From: Isoetes taiwanensis
Taxonomy: Eukaryota; Streptophyta; Lycopodiopsida; Isoetales; Isoetaceae
Length of the DNA stretch: 64,000 bases
NCBI GenBank assembly: GCA_021234155.1
Contig: JAJEKV010000182.1
Coordinates: forward strand, 434,605-498,604
Reading direction: 5' to 3'
Shown here in pieces: positions 46,139-56,336 of this stretch (position 1 is its first letter; each line of letters opens with the position of its first letter). A model generated the notes under the pieces. It did not search any database. It worked only from the letters and a program-made list of their open reading frames with translations, and was not told the origin of the DNA. A program made the position numbers and the translations under genes.

Positions 46139-47535
46139 CTGGAAAATGCCGTTGGGCTATTTGGAAATTGCCATTGGGCTCTTTTGAATATAATGCTCTT
46201 AAACTTGATGACTTTCAGCTAACATTGTATGCATCTTGCTTTATATTGTCATGGAAATTTTGACGACTTTCAGCTTACATTTGGACTAATAGCTACAGTT
46301 CATACAGGTTTGCCTCCAAGGGAGATTTGGATTGATAGCTACAAACTATATGAGCTGGCCTTGATGATTATTCTTATGCTTCTAATGATGCAATAGACTC
46401 TAATAATGATCGAGGCATTTTGCTCCTGTGGATTTGCCAGAAACCATGTAATATGATCAGAGATTCAAAGACTTTGCTTTTATAGTTGTGAGAGCTGCTA
46501 TAAATATCAGTTGTCTGATTAAAGCTTTATGCTCTAATGGCTTTGCGAGAAAACTTGTCATTATTAATGTTCTCAATATTGTACGGAATGAGACATATCC
46601 TGGAATTATGTTCAACAAAGAAGATATGATCACAACACTTAAGACTTTGATATTCCAAGGCGAGTAGTGTTTTGGCATTAACACAGGTTGGGTAGGGCCC
46701 TTGTAGCAACAAGGCCCTAATCCCCTTGTTGCTATAGACAGACTACATTAATAATTGTTTGATATAATATGATAATTTTGAAGGGCCCTCCTTTCTGCGG
46801 AAGGAGGAAGGTTTTTGTTATTAAAATGATGATATGTAGTTTGTTATGCAATGTATAAGCATCAATTATGGCTTAGCAACTAGCACATAGTGTGAATAAA
46901 GTTCATACAGGAATATTATAAGGATCACTTGGCATCTTTCGTCTTCATGGGTACATGGGCATTATACCTTGTTTGAAAATACTAACGTGTACTACCAGTG
47001 AATGGACTAAAATATTTTGACAAGGTATACACTAATGGACTACCGTTTCACGGCATACCATTGGAAAAATAAGTCGTCTTCAACCCTAACGAATGCACAA
47101 GCTTTCTAACTGATTCTGCAAGAATAATAGAATGACTTGCTAATTATGGCCTATCTGGCATACACTTACCTGGAGTCGTCGTGCTCGATTGCAACTTTCT
47201 CAAGATTAAATGTGATATGGAATGATTTGGGCATAATTGCTAAACGATGTCAACCGTTGCAATATAATGGTGATGCAATTCTAATATTTGAAATTGTATT
47301 TCTTGTGTGCACAAGTGTGAGGCAGATCTACATCGTGGTATGAAAATACTACTTTCAGTATATGCAATGGTTACGTTTACAAGCATAAATGGAAAAACAT
47401 TAGCAGGAAAATGTTTACAGGTTGTATATTCAACTACTTAGGGTTTTGGTTGGATTTTCCAAGAGAATGTAATAGAAGGAAAAATACGAAGGCATTTTCG
47501 GACTACAGCTATCTGACCTATTTTAAGGTTTTGTT
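46139..47535. other. Spacer with an 11-bp inverted repeat
   Basis: TAGCAACAAGG (46704-46714) and CCTTGTTGCTA (46724-46734) are perfect complements. A second, weaker inverted pair CCTCCTT/AAGGAGG lies near 46790-46810. No coding region recognised. Confidence 0.5.
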
Positions 47536-47808
47536 TTGAAGTTTGCTATCTTCTGCTTGTTGGCGGTGGTTTTTCGGGCTCATATGGGCTGTCAATTCCG
47601 CAAAATTGTGGTGGCCCCTGAGGCAAATGTGGATCCAACTCTGGCGGAACCAACTCCAGCACAACCACATAAGGCATTGGGTCTCAAAATCAAGCTAACC
47701 AGGTCTGGAAGCTTTACGTTATTTTCTTTCTTAAATTTCTTTGAATGCTCTTTGAATAGAGATAAAGACATGTACAAGTTGATGCTCAGTAATGATTTTG
47801 GCTATTAA
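47536..47808 (+). CDS. Hypothetical open frame (90 codons)
   Basis: A hydrophobic N-terminus (MKFAIFCLLAVVFRAHMG) is followed by a Pro/Ala-rich stretch (DPTLAEPTPAQPHKA). It may be an exon, since TTTTGTTTTGAAG lies just before the ATG and an AACCAG|GTCTGG donor-like site lies inside. I do not recognise it and chance is a fair alternative. Confidence 0.15.
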   Translation: MKFAIFCLLAVVFRAHMGCQFRKIVVAPEANVDPTLAEPTPAQPHKALGLKIKLTRSGSFTLFSFLNFFECSLNRDKDMYKLMLSNDFGY

Positions 47809-47825
47809 ATAAAGTATAGACTAAT

Positions 47826-48244
47826 TGAATTTAAGTGTGAATCTATCTTTATATTGCTAGAACTTGTAGATCTACAAAACAAATGCGTAGATCTTATTAT
47901 TTACTGGAAGTGTGAGATACTTGGCTATTCTGATGATTATGTTATTCCTGTTGGATAGCAGAGCTTTGCATGATGCTTATATTTCTTAACTGAGATCTTG
48001 CTAGAGGTTATGAGGCTTATGAATGAGTAACCCAGATATTAGAATTGTGCAGCAGAGAGAATAGATAAATGTTGTATGGGCATTGTGCTAGGCAATAGAA
48101 AACACAAGAATTTTCAAGTATTGATGCAGATTCTTTCTGCTAGAATGCAATATGAAAGTCTTTCGTGCAGTTGACATAAGGATATGAGCCGAAAATAATA
48201 GGACATTAAGGTCATTATTATGAAGCTAAAGATAACAAGGGCCT
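47826..48244 (+). repeat. 430-bp direct repeat, copy 2
   Basis: Same sequence as 32453-32882 with about a dozen small differences and a missing GAGAATGA-type stretch. It ends about 300 bp from the PUB stop codon. Confidence 0.9.
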
Positions 48245-48545
48245 GTTTGGGCAACATGTAGGTAAGGCATTGAATATTGACAAGTCGGGAGAACACCTTT
48301 GTTACATACATTGGAATTGGTGGAGAGGGAGGAACAAAGCACAAGAAGAGATGCTAAAAATGTAACAAAGGCAAGATGCAATGAATGGTGTAACAAGGAA
48401 CGAGAGACGTGTTGTGTTGAGGAACACTTGTAGCATATGAATATCGACAAATAGGAAAATTTAGTGACAAATATGTGTGGGAGGAGAAAATAAAATAAAA
48501 TAATAATAAATATATATAGTATGATGATATATGAAAGAAAGAACG
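48245..48545. other. 3' flank of the PUB gene
   Basis: AT-rich sequence with a T/A-rich tract at 48485-48530, probably 3' UTR and terminator on the minus strand. No canonical AATAAA was identified. Confidence 0.3.
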
Positions 48546-50597
48546 TCAACGGGTAACAAGGAAACTAGTGGTGGTTTTAGAAGGGTCCTCGCGTCTGTGC
48601 ATATGCTTCAGAAATGCAGCAGCCTTCCGTTTGCAGCGCTGCGATCCGCTGCTGAGAAGAGGATAAATCGTAGCTTTGATCGAAACATCTTCGAAAATGG
48701 TATCCGCGACTTTGGCATTGCTGGATTTGCCCAGGAGCAGAAGAATTCCGAGGCTGTTTTCCTTGGCCTTCATAGATCCGGTTTTGAGCTGGTTCACGAA
48801 ACTGGCTATGGCGGAAGGGTGCCCCAAAGCATTTACTCCTTCTGGGCACCCGCACAGAAGCGCCATAGCTGCCAATGCATCTTCTACCATTTCGCCCTCT
48901 TCTTCGTTCACCAGATCCAGCAGAACAGCCACTGCTCCGGCGGCCACTGCTTTGGATTTATTCTGCTCGCACACTGCCAGATTGAACAGAGCCGATACGG
49001 CGTCCTTTTGCCCTCTCAGGCTCGCCACACTTACCAAGCTCAGCAATGCCGGAAAAATTTCTGCCCTTTCCCCTATAATCGGCTTGTTCTCTTCCAGCAC
49101 AGACAGACTAAAAATCGTCGCTGCCGCATTTTCCCTTGCCTCTATGCTCAGCCCTGCTGTTAAAATCTGTAGAATTCCTCCCAGCGCTCCCGCTTCCATT
49201 ATCAATTTCTTATTGTTGTCATAAATTGACAGATTCAGCAGAGCCGTTACTGCGTTTTCCTGAGTTTTTGAATCGCATGATGACAGCAGAGGCACTAGAA
49301 ACGGAATTGCTCCTGCTTGCGCTATGCACATTCGATTTTCCATCCCGCATTTGGCCAGAAGACGAAGCTCGTACGCTGCTTGGGTTTGAATTTCTGGAGT
49401 TCCGGTCGCCAATTTGCCCACCAAAAATGACGCTGTTAATTTTGTAGCTTCTAGCGCTGCCTGAGAACTGCCCACTTCGTCTTCATATTTTCCGCCGCTG
49501 TCTCTGAATTTCAGCCCAAATGGGATTTTTCTTCTCTCGCACCACTGCCCGATCAAACTGCGCAGTGCGTAATTCGGTGTCAGGGCCTTGTTCGTCAATT
49601 TTTGCCCTGTTTTTGGACATGTTGCATTTCCAGATTCCATCCATTTTTCAATCGAAGCTCTGTCATACGTCTGCCCTGTTGAAATTATCACCGGATCTCG
49701 CATCAATTCCAGAGTGATTGGACATTTGAATTCATCCGGCGGATTCATGGCCTGCGCATTTCCTAGCTCTGCAGCCCTTTTTGAAGATTCATCCCCAAAA
49801 TCAGAGCTCAAACCCAAACTTTTTCTATTTCTGGGGCTCCATATATCGTTCACATCCAACGGAGCTACTCCATATACTACAAATTTAGAATATTGTAAAA
49901 AGCAAATCAGGCTTTTGATCTTCTTAACCTTTTCCTCTTCTCCGTTTGCCTTTTGATTTGCGGTTTCTTCTTCTAATCTTCTCTGTTCTTTCCAACAATC
50001 TCTGCTGCTTTTTAGCTGCAAAATCTTAAAAATGTTCTCTAATCTGCTTGCTTCGATGGTTTCTTTCCGTTCCAGCTCTTCTAAAATGGTGTTGATCTCT
50101 TTTCGAAGCTTCAACTCTGCCGGATCTACAAATGGTTTTGCCCTTTTCGCCTGTAATTTCACCAATTCAACCTGTTCCTTCAATTCGATCGAAATATCCA
50201 TGAGATTTACAGGGATTGTGGAAAGGGAATGCACCAATTCCATGCCCAATTCATAGAATTTCTCTGATATTGCTTCTGTATCTACAACCATCCAGATCAC
50301 GCTCCATTCTCTGCATTTGCGGAAAAAGAATTTAGCCTTTTGGATAGAACCGTTTACTTCTTTGAATGCGGCCACGGCAGAGGGCGGCAGAGGAACTTTA
50401 TTATCTCGAACTTCTTCAAACAGAGGAGATAGAAGCTTGAGGCGCCGGACTACTACAGTAGCATTTTGGCGCTGGCAGATCGAAGGCCTTCCTAAGCTCA
50501 CCAATTCCTGGATTTGATCTAAAATTTCCTTCACCAGTTCAACATCTGCGCTGTTTTGCACCAAACCGCTGCTTTTTAGTCCAATTTCTTCCGCCAT
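48546..50597 (-). CDS. Plant U-box E3 ubiquitin ligase with ARM repeats (PUB16/17-like)
   Basis: An intact 683-codon single-exon gene. The start sits in an AAAATGGCGG context and is the first Met of the frame. Residues 1-280 form the helical UND domain. Residues 288-361 are the U-box, with the family pattern DEFKCPITLELMRDPVI, STGQTYDR, IEKWM, CPKTGQ and ALRSLI-x-QWCE. Residues about 380-670 are ARM repeats (for example AVTALLNLSIYDNNKKLI and AVSALFNLAVCEQNKSKA). U-box proteins bind E2-ubiquitin and the ARM solenoid binds substrates or receptor kinases. Its length and UND-U-box-ARM order match the PUB16/17/18/19 group, which acts in immunity and stress signalling in angiosperms. The exact orthologue is uncertain. 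There are no stops or frameshifts, so it is very likely functional. Confidence 0.95.
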   Translation of the reverse strand: MAEEIGLKSSGLVQNSADVELVKEILDQIQELVSLGRPSICQRQNATVVVRRLKLLSPLFEEVRDNKVPLPPSAVAAFKEVNGSIQKAKFFFRKCREWSVIWMVVDTEAISEKFYELGMELVHSLSTIPVNLMDISIELKEQVELVKLQAKRAKPFVDPAELKLRKEINTILEELERKETIEASRLENIFKILQLKSSRDCWKEQRRLEEETANQKANGEEEKVKKIKSLICFLQYSKFVVYGVAPLDVNDIWSPRNRKSLGLSSDFGDESSKRAAELGNAQAMNPPDEFKCPITLELMRDPVIISTGQTYDRASIEKWMESGNATCPKTGQKLTNKALTPNYALRSLIGQWCERRKIPFGLKFRDSGGKYEDEVGSSQAALEATKLTASFLVGKLATGTPEIQTQAAYELRLLAKCGMENRMCIAQAGAIPFLVPLLSSCDSKTQENAVTALLNLSIYDNNKKLIMEAGALGGILQILTAGLSIEARENAAATIFSLSVLEENKPIIGERAEIFPALLSLVSVASLRGQKDAVSALFNLAVCEQNKSKAVAAGAVAVLLDLVNEEEGEMVEDALAAMALLCGCPEGVNALGHPSAIASFVNQLKTGSMKAKENSLGILLLLGKSSNAKVADTIFEDVSIKATIYPLLSSGSQRCKRKAAAFLKHMHRREDPSKTTTSFLVTR

Positions 50598-51661
50598 TTT
50601 GTATCAAACAAGCGTCAGATCGGAAACCCAACTCCGTATCTATGGTAAATATGGATGCAATCAATTGGATTCATACCAGATACTGGAAATTTGTAGAATC
50701 AAAGCCTGACCTGACAATGCTATGAACAAAACCTGCTGTTGGTTTTTATTCCTTTTCCAGATGTAACCGCTACTGTACTCCGATGAATCATTATTAGATC
50801 TCTAATCCAAATCCAAATCGGAAAAGCAACAGCGGCAGGCAGTCTTCATCCGTGGTATATCCGTGTGTTCGACATGTTATAGCCACGCCCAAAAAAAATA
50901 CACGGCGTTTTTGTGGACTTAGCCAATTTTTTGCCATTTAAGGCTGGGTATAACATGTCAGTGTCCGACATTTACGGCGCTCGGTCTTCTAGATCCAAAT
51001 CTCGAACTCAACCAAAGCATTCCAGAAATCTGACTTTTTCAGACAGGCATAGCCAGCCTTATCATCACATCGTGGATTTCGTGAACGTGAGATTTTATTT
51101 TTGTTGTTTATGTATTTTTTTCATTGCCTATTTCTCAACATCTAATTAAATATCTCTAGGCTGTCTTATCTATTTAAATAAAAATATACTAGGTTCGAAA
51201 AAAAATAAGCCTCGTCAACATTTTACAACTTCGTGTCCCTTTTCTATTTTAACTTCTTCCACCACAATTCTTTGTGAATTCTTCCACAAACATGCCCACT
51301 ACACCTTATGTTGGGATATCCCTCACAAGCATCAATGTATTGCATCAATGTATTAAAATACAATTACTTTTTAGGGCCTCTGCCCTTTCAGTCCCACTTA
51401 ATAGCTCTGTCTCCATGCAGGATCGTGCCTAAACTTGGGCTATCAAAGACAGCTGTAAAGTTGACCTCCTTATGTCCCATGTCCTTATGTCCCATGTACA
51501 GTTTTGCCCACATAATTGAAAAGTCGCAATGAAAGAAGTAAACAAGAAAAGGTAGAAGAATCCAGTTCAATGCAAAAATGTCAAAATATAAATTTTGTTA
51601 TTCACTCACTCATATATAAGTCAATTTCAATTTTTCTTTGTCTTTTGGAAATAAATATCTT
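50598..51661. other. 5' flank of the PUB gene
   Basis: This holds the presumed PUB promoter and 5' UTR on the minus strand. An AATAAAAACC segment about 145 bp upstream of the ATG (near 50740) is a weak TATA-like candidate. No other feature is supported. Confidence 0.3.
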
Positions 51662-52107
51662 TAAGGCCCTTTTTCCACACTAGTCGCAAAATATGGATGT
51701 CTTATAAATATATGACACCATTTGTGACTCCAGGGCTAAATGAGACACACAAATTTAAACTTACTTTTCCACTGCATGGTAGTCATAAAACACGAGACCA
51801 CTAAAATACTAGTGGAAAAGCATGACGTCTTATTTTTAGTTATATATTTAAATAAGACAGGTGTCTTATTTTACGGCAGGGGAAATCCCCCGAATAAGGG
51901 TGATTTTCTATTGTAGTCATAAAATAAGACTGTCACATTGAGATATGACACCCTTTATGACTCCAAATCAAAAAATAGGACACATAAAATTAAAGTTGTT
52001 TTTCCACTATAAGGTGTCATAAAATAAAACACCATCAAAATTCTTGGAAAACCCCAAAAAAATAAGACATGTCTTATTTTAATGATATTTTTAATATATG
52101 TGACACT

Positions 52108-52151
52108 GTCTTATTTTATACCGGGGGAAATCCCCCGGTATAAAATAAGAC
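52108..52151. repeat. Perfect 21-bp-arm palindrome inside the MITE
   Basis: The arms 52108-52128 and 52131-52151 (starting GTCTTATTTTATACC) are exact reverse complements separated by AA. A degraded relative lies at about 51855-51915. A transcript would fold into a very stable hairpin. Confidence 0.9.
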
Positions 52152-52290
52152 TCCATTCCCTTAAAAGGAGGAACCGAACCTATCCAAACCTAAATGGGAC
52201 ATGTCTTATTTTTAAAAGTAGAAAATCATTTCTTTCTTATTTGCTTATGTGGCCCAATAGAAAAGCCTAAAATATGAGACACCACTCTAG

Positions 52291-52396
52291 TGGAAAATCA
52301 CCCTAAAATAAGACTCCATTTGGTATCCAAACCTATTCTAACCTGGAAAATCACCCTAAAATAAGACTCCATTTGGTATCCAAACCTATTCTAATC
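52291..52396. repeat. 53-bp tandem duplication inside the MITE
   Basis: Two units starting TGGAAAATCACCCTAAAATA (52291 and 52344) are almost identical. Confidence 0.9.
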
Positions 52397-52516
52397 TAAA
52401 ATGTCTTATTTTTGTAGTGGAAAAGTGATTTACTTTTAAGACAATAGGTGGGTAAACATCATTTGATAAAATATATGACTTTTAGAGATAAAGACTACCG
52501 TGGAAAAAGGGCCTAA

Positions 52517-52989
52517 GATGAGTTTAAAATTGGAATGGCCACGTGGTTTGAAAGTGAGGTTTGGGTTTGAGATTCCCTCTTTGCCAAGAATCATGATTGA
52601 TTCGTATCTGCAGAGATGTAGTTTTGTCAGAATGCTCGTCTCGCTCTAATTCTGATGCTCTTGCTTTGATATCGCTGATACAGCAGCTAGGGCGGATCCA
52701 GAAAAACATGAGAGCTTGAAATACTAGCTTGTTTAGAGGCTCGTTGGGGTCTTTGTTGTCTTGTGGAGGTCTTTCAATAGAACTCATTCATGATTCTAAG
52801 CCTATTCAAGAGCAAATTTATCAAACTCGAGAATTGAATACAGATTCTTGCTCACATTCATGCCGTGGATCAACAATTTTTTGGATTGGGTTGTTGTCTT
52901 TTGCTTCAATTGTAAGACCGTTGTGATTGGCTTCAATTGAGTTTATGAATTGGACACCATTTCGAGGCAGTTCAAAGTCAGATTCAAGT
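52517..52989. other. Spacer between the MITE and the LTR element
   Basis: No gene recognised. Short frames on both strands lack domains. Confidence 0.4.
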
Positions 52990-53045
52990 TGATCACACCA
53001 ATGACCCCGATCTAGACTTAAGTAATTCCACAAATTATAATCCAT

Positions 53046-53054
53046 TAAACTTAA
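53046..53054. repeat. MULE target-site duplication, left copy
   Basis: TAAACTTAA, repeated at 55439-55447. The unoccupied site in the other LTR reads TAGACTTAA (57516-57524). Confidence 0.95.
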
Positions 53055-53451
53055 GAGAAAATTCCATATATATCCTTGAAGTTTATGAGATTTCCAAATT
53101 TGCCCCTCAAGTTCTGTTAGTTCTAAAAATACCCCTCCTAACTATCTACACGAACTAGTTAAGAGAGCTAAAATCTACAAATTCCAAAAATACCCTCGTA
53201 TTCTTAGTCAGTATTCCAAATTTACCCTTCACATTTTTTGAAATTCCATTACACACAATTGAATCATCACAATTCCATCATCCATGTTCACCACGTGACT
53301 AGACTAGCGCGTTCATATGCATTCTTGATTTGAAGCTCTGCACTAGCCACAAGCATATATGATCCTGCTTCTCCGGCAGCCTGTAAGGTCAACTGGGCTT
53401 GTTCTCTACGTTTAAAGAACCATTTCATCAACTTCTGACGTATCAACTCCA

Positions 53452-54647
53452 TCATTGGTAGAACAGGTAATTCCCTAGCTTCAAGAATTCATGAGTTGAC
53501 TGATTCTGCAATGTTGGATGTAAGATGGTCATAGCGGGATCCCTTAAAGTGTGCATTTGACCAATGGGTTGGGCTGTGTTAAGAAGCCAAGTAGTAGCTT
53601 CTGGTTTTATAGCCCGCATTTCTGATATGGCAACATCAAAATCTGATATTGTTGATGCATAAGCAGCTTTCCAAAGCAACTTTATCAATTCCAAATTCTT
53701 GAATTCTTTCCTCATGTTTTCAGATAAGTGACGCATATAATAAGCATGAGGAACATCTCCAAAAATAGTAGAGACACCTTCAATCAATCCCTTTTACCTG
53801 TCAGATAAGAAGGTTATAGTGTTTGTTGCAGCAAGACTATCACGCAAGTTTCGAAGAAACCACAACCAATTATTGTCATTTTCAGCAATAACAACACCAA
53901 AAGCAATCGGAAGCAATTGCCCAGCTGCATCTATACCTATAGCGGTCATCAAAATGCCCAAATATCTATTTTTCAGATGTGTTCCATCCAAACATATAAC
54001 TTGCGCAATTGCGGTGGCAAATGCGAATGCATCTTTGCATATGATATATATACATGCGTGTAAACTTTTGGATCATCATCATGCTCCACCAAAACTACAC
54101 TGTCTGGATTACTGCGCAGTATTTCATGGCAATACTTTTTCAATAAGGAATAACTTTCCTTCTGATTTCCGTTGATCCTCTCTACTGCTAATTCCTTTGC
54201 CTGCCATGCTCTTTTGTATGGCACAGTAATACCATCTTCACGCCTCAAATCACCAAGAATTGAAATTGGTCTATAAATAAGATTGGTCATCAAAAATCTT
54301 TTCCACAAACCGTGTTGCTATCCAATTTGCAGTCGCCTCTTTGTTTCCCAAATACTCAGTGCCAACACAATTATGATGTCCTGATAACTTTTTAATTGCA
54401 CAACTAGGGCAATTACCTATAAGGGAAGCATGCAACTTCCACGGGCATCCTTGAATTTTGCACTTTACTGTGTATGAATTTTGCACTTTACTGTGTACCT
54501 CTTCCTGTCAGATGCAATAACACGGGGCTCTACCGCAGAGGAAATGCAAACATTCTTGACATGTGAACGAAGATCTTGCATGGAATCAAACTCCAATCCT
54601 ACTTCCAAATCCATACTGCAATATGAAACAAACATTGATATAAACAC
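53452..54647 (-). pseudogene. MuDR-family transposase of the MULE, broken
   Basis: The N-terminal DNA-binding region (54271-54647) includes YTVKCKIQGCPWKLHASL and SGHHNCVGTEYLG, the zinc-binding MuDR domain. The central part (53973-54308) has PISILGDLRREDGITVPYKR. The catalytic core begins LDGTHLKNRYLGILMTAIGI (first Asp, near 53990) and reaches ITFLSDR and KGLIEG (second Asp), with AYYMRHLSENM following. Breaks are a 23-bp tandem duplication at 54452-54497, a frameshift near 54040, and an in-frame TAA between SDR and KGLIE (about 53794) where family members usually have Gln. It is not functional as it stands. Confidence 0.88.
54452..54497. repeat. 23-bp tandem duplication in the transposase gene
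   Basis: Two perfect units (54452-54474 and 54475-54497). As 23 is not a multiple of three, the duplication shifts the transposase frame between its two N-terminal segments. Confidence 0.9.
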
Positions 54648-56322
54648 ATTGATTTTGACCTATCATTAAAATGTGATATATCTCCATCTCTAATGAAAAT
54701 CAAAGAAGGCAAATCAGTTAAACATGGAACAGAGTGCATGTATGAGCTTCTATATGGCAGAATGCCATTCAAAGGCATAAGTCATGAATTAACCCTGTTA
54801 AATGCAAAAGAGATTATGAAGGCTGCGCTTGCCAAAGATTCCAACATTTTGAGAGCTGAAAGAGAATAGAATTATGAAACAAATTGCTTACCTGGGATCG
54901 AACAAAAGGAAACTGAATTAGGGGCCCTTCTTCCTTGGTAAAATCTTGAATGCCCTGATCTTAATCATGGAAGAAGATGCAATTTCGAAATTGAAAAGAC
55001 ACATTAGAGGCTGAATTAGGAGTTTTTTTTTCTTGATAAGATCATGAATGCCTTGATCAAAGGCATGGAAGAATAGATAACAGTCATGCAATTTCGAAAT
55101 TGAAAAGGGAGATTTTTGTTCCTGTAGAAATAATTTTGGAATAAGAAAACTGAGATTGCTTGCAAGTAGGTAATTGTCTAGAAAGAAACGAAATGGGGAG
55201 GACACATTACCTGCATGCAAATTCATTGATGAATCGGGAGCTTCCAAAGGCTAAGAATTCAGGTTTTCTCCACCGACAACGCTCTTTTCTGCTCTTCTGT
55301 TGCCACTTTTTTTTTTCCTTAACTATTTTTAACGGCTATAGGTTAACTTGGTTAGTGAAGGGTATATTTGGAATTAAGGAAATTTGAAGGAAAAAATTGA
55401 AAATCTCATTAAGTTCAGGGGATTTTTAAAATTTTCCCTAAACTTAATCTAGAGGAAGCTAAATTCTTTGCAAGCTAAATCCAATAAACCATCATTATTA
55501 ACCACACCAGTCGAGCCTTAATCCAAAACTATGATTATTCAAGTCATCTAAAAAGACTTCTAGATTAAAAGAAAGTTATGAGATCAAAGAAATGAATATC
55601 AGATTACACCAATAATCTGACAGTCTCAACTAGTTCACCATAAACTAGTTCAAAGATCTAGTTCACCAAAACTAGTTCAAAGACCTAGTTCATCAAAACT
55701 AGTACAAAAGTGTAGATTTTAAGACAAAGATAGCTCACCACCCAATAGGCTTTGGAACTCAAGTTTTCGGCAAACCATAGCAAGGCAATTGCAGAATACT
55801 GCATCCATCTGACCAACTTGCAGCTTCTCTCCTCAAGCTAGTTTTTCAGAATACGAGGCTCCAAGAAGCAGGCTCAAGGTCAGCGACATGATATTGAAGA
55901 TGATTAGATTACAAGGCTTTGGAAAAAGTAATGGCTTTCTTTGGAATCAAAGTTCATGTTTGTAAAGGAGCCATCTTTGACCCCTTATTACATTTTTGGC
56001 CATTACTCCACCATACAGATGAATCACGAGAATGCTATCCAATACGAAAACTAGACTTCGAGACGGTTTTAAAGAAGTAAAAATTGCCTCAGTCGAAGCT
56101 TCAGTTGCAGAGATATGTGTAGATGAAGTTCAACCCTTATTTATAGATATCTCCTGCTACTTTAGCCTTTTTTACTTAGCAAGCCTTTTTAGCATCATAA
56201 TTAACTATAGACCATAGGTTCCCTTTATTGCCTTGCTATCAATTTGCCTTCACTTAGTTCCCCATGCCAATACACAAAAATTAACATCTAGACCACTCTC
56301 TCGAGCTATCATGTTCATATCA

Positions 56323-56336
56323 ATTCTTCCCTTTAA
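56323..56336 (-). other. Polypurine tract of the LTR element
   Basis: On the minus strand TTAAAGGGAAGAAT lies directly before the 3' LTR start TGATATGAAC. This is the usual plus-strand primer position. Confidence 0.75.

Larger units (their letters stand above)
51662..52516. mobile_element. PIF/Harbinger-like MITE, 849 bp
   Basis: The terminal inverted repeats GGCCCTTTTTCCAC (51665-51678) and GTGGAAAAAGGGCC (52500-52513) are perfect. They are flanked by TAA on both sides (51662-51664 and 52514-52516), which fits the 3-bp TWA duplication of PIF/Harbinger. The interior is built from repeated GTCTTATTTTA-type blocks and carries no ORF, so it is non-autonomous. It is long for a Tourist-type MITE because of internal duplications. 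Confidence 0.85.
53055..55438 (-). mobile_element. MULE (Mutator-like) DNA transposon, 2,384 bp
   Basis: A perfect 9-bp duplication, TAAACTTAA, flanks the element, the length typical of Mutator-like elements. The ends GAGAAAATT and AATTTTCCC begin inverted repeats that stay similar for at least 55 bp, with GAACTTAATGAGATTT on one side matching GAAGTTTATGAGATTT on the other. The interior holds a broken MuDR-type transposase on the minus strand. The second LTR of the host element provides the empty site. Confidence 0.95.
52990..56322 (-). repeat. 3' LTR, interrupted by a MULE
   Basis: The two parts, 52990-53054 and 55448-56322, join into one LTR when the MULE and one target-site copy are removed. 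That joined LTR aligns with 57454-58583. Repeated ACTAGTTCA blocks occur at 55628-55705. Confidence 0.85.

Noticed and set aside
32453-48244. The 430-bp direct repeats as LTRs of a larger element
   Set aside because: They start TG but do not end CA, and no PBS, PPT or flanking duplication was found.
48531-49224. Plus-strand open frames of 210 and 182 codons over the PUB gene
   Set aside because: They are antisense shadows of the intact PUB coding sequence.
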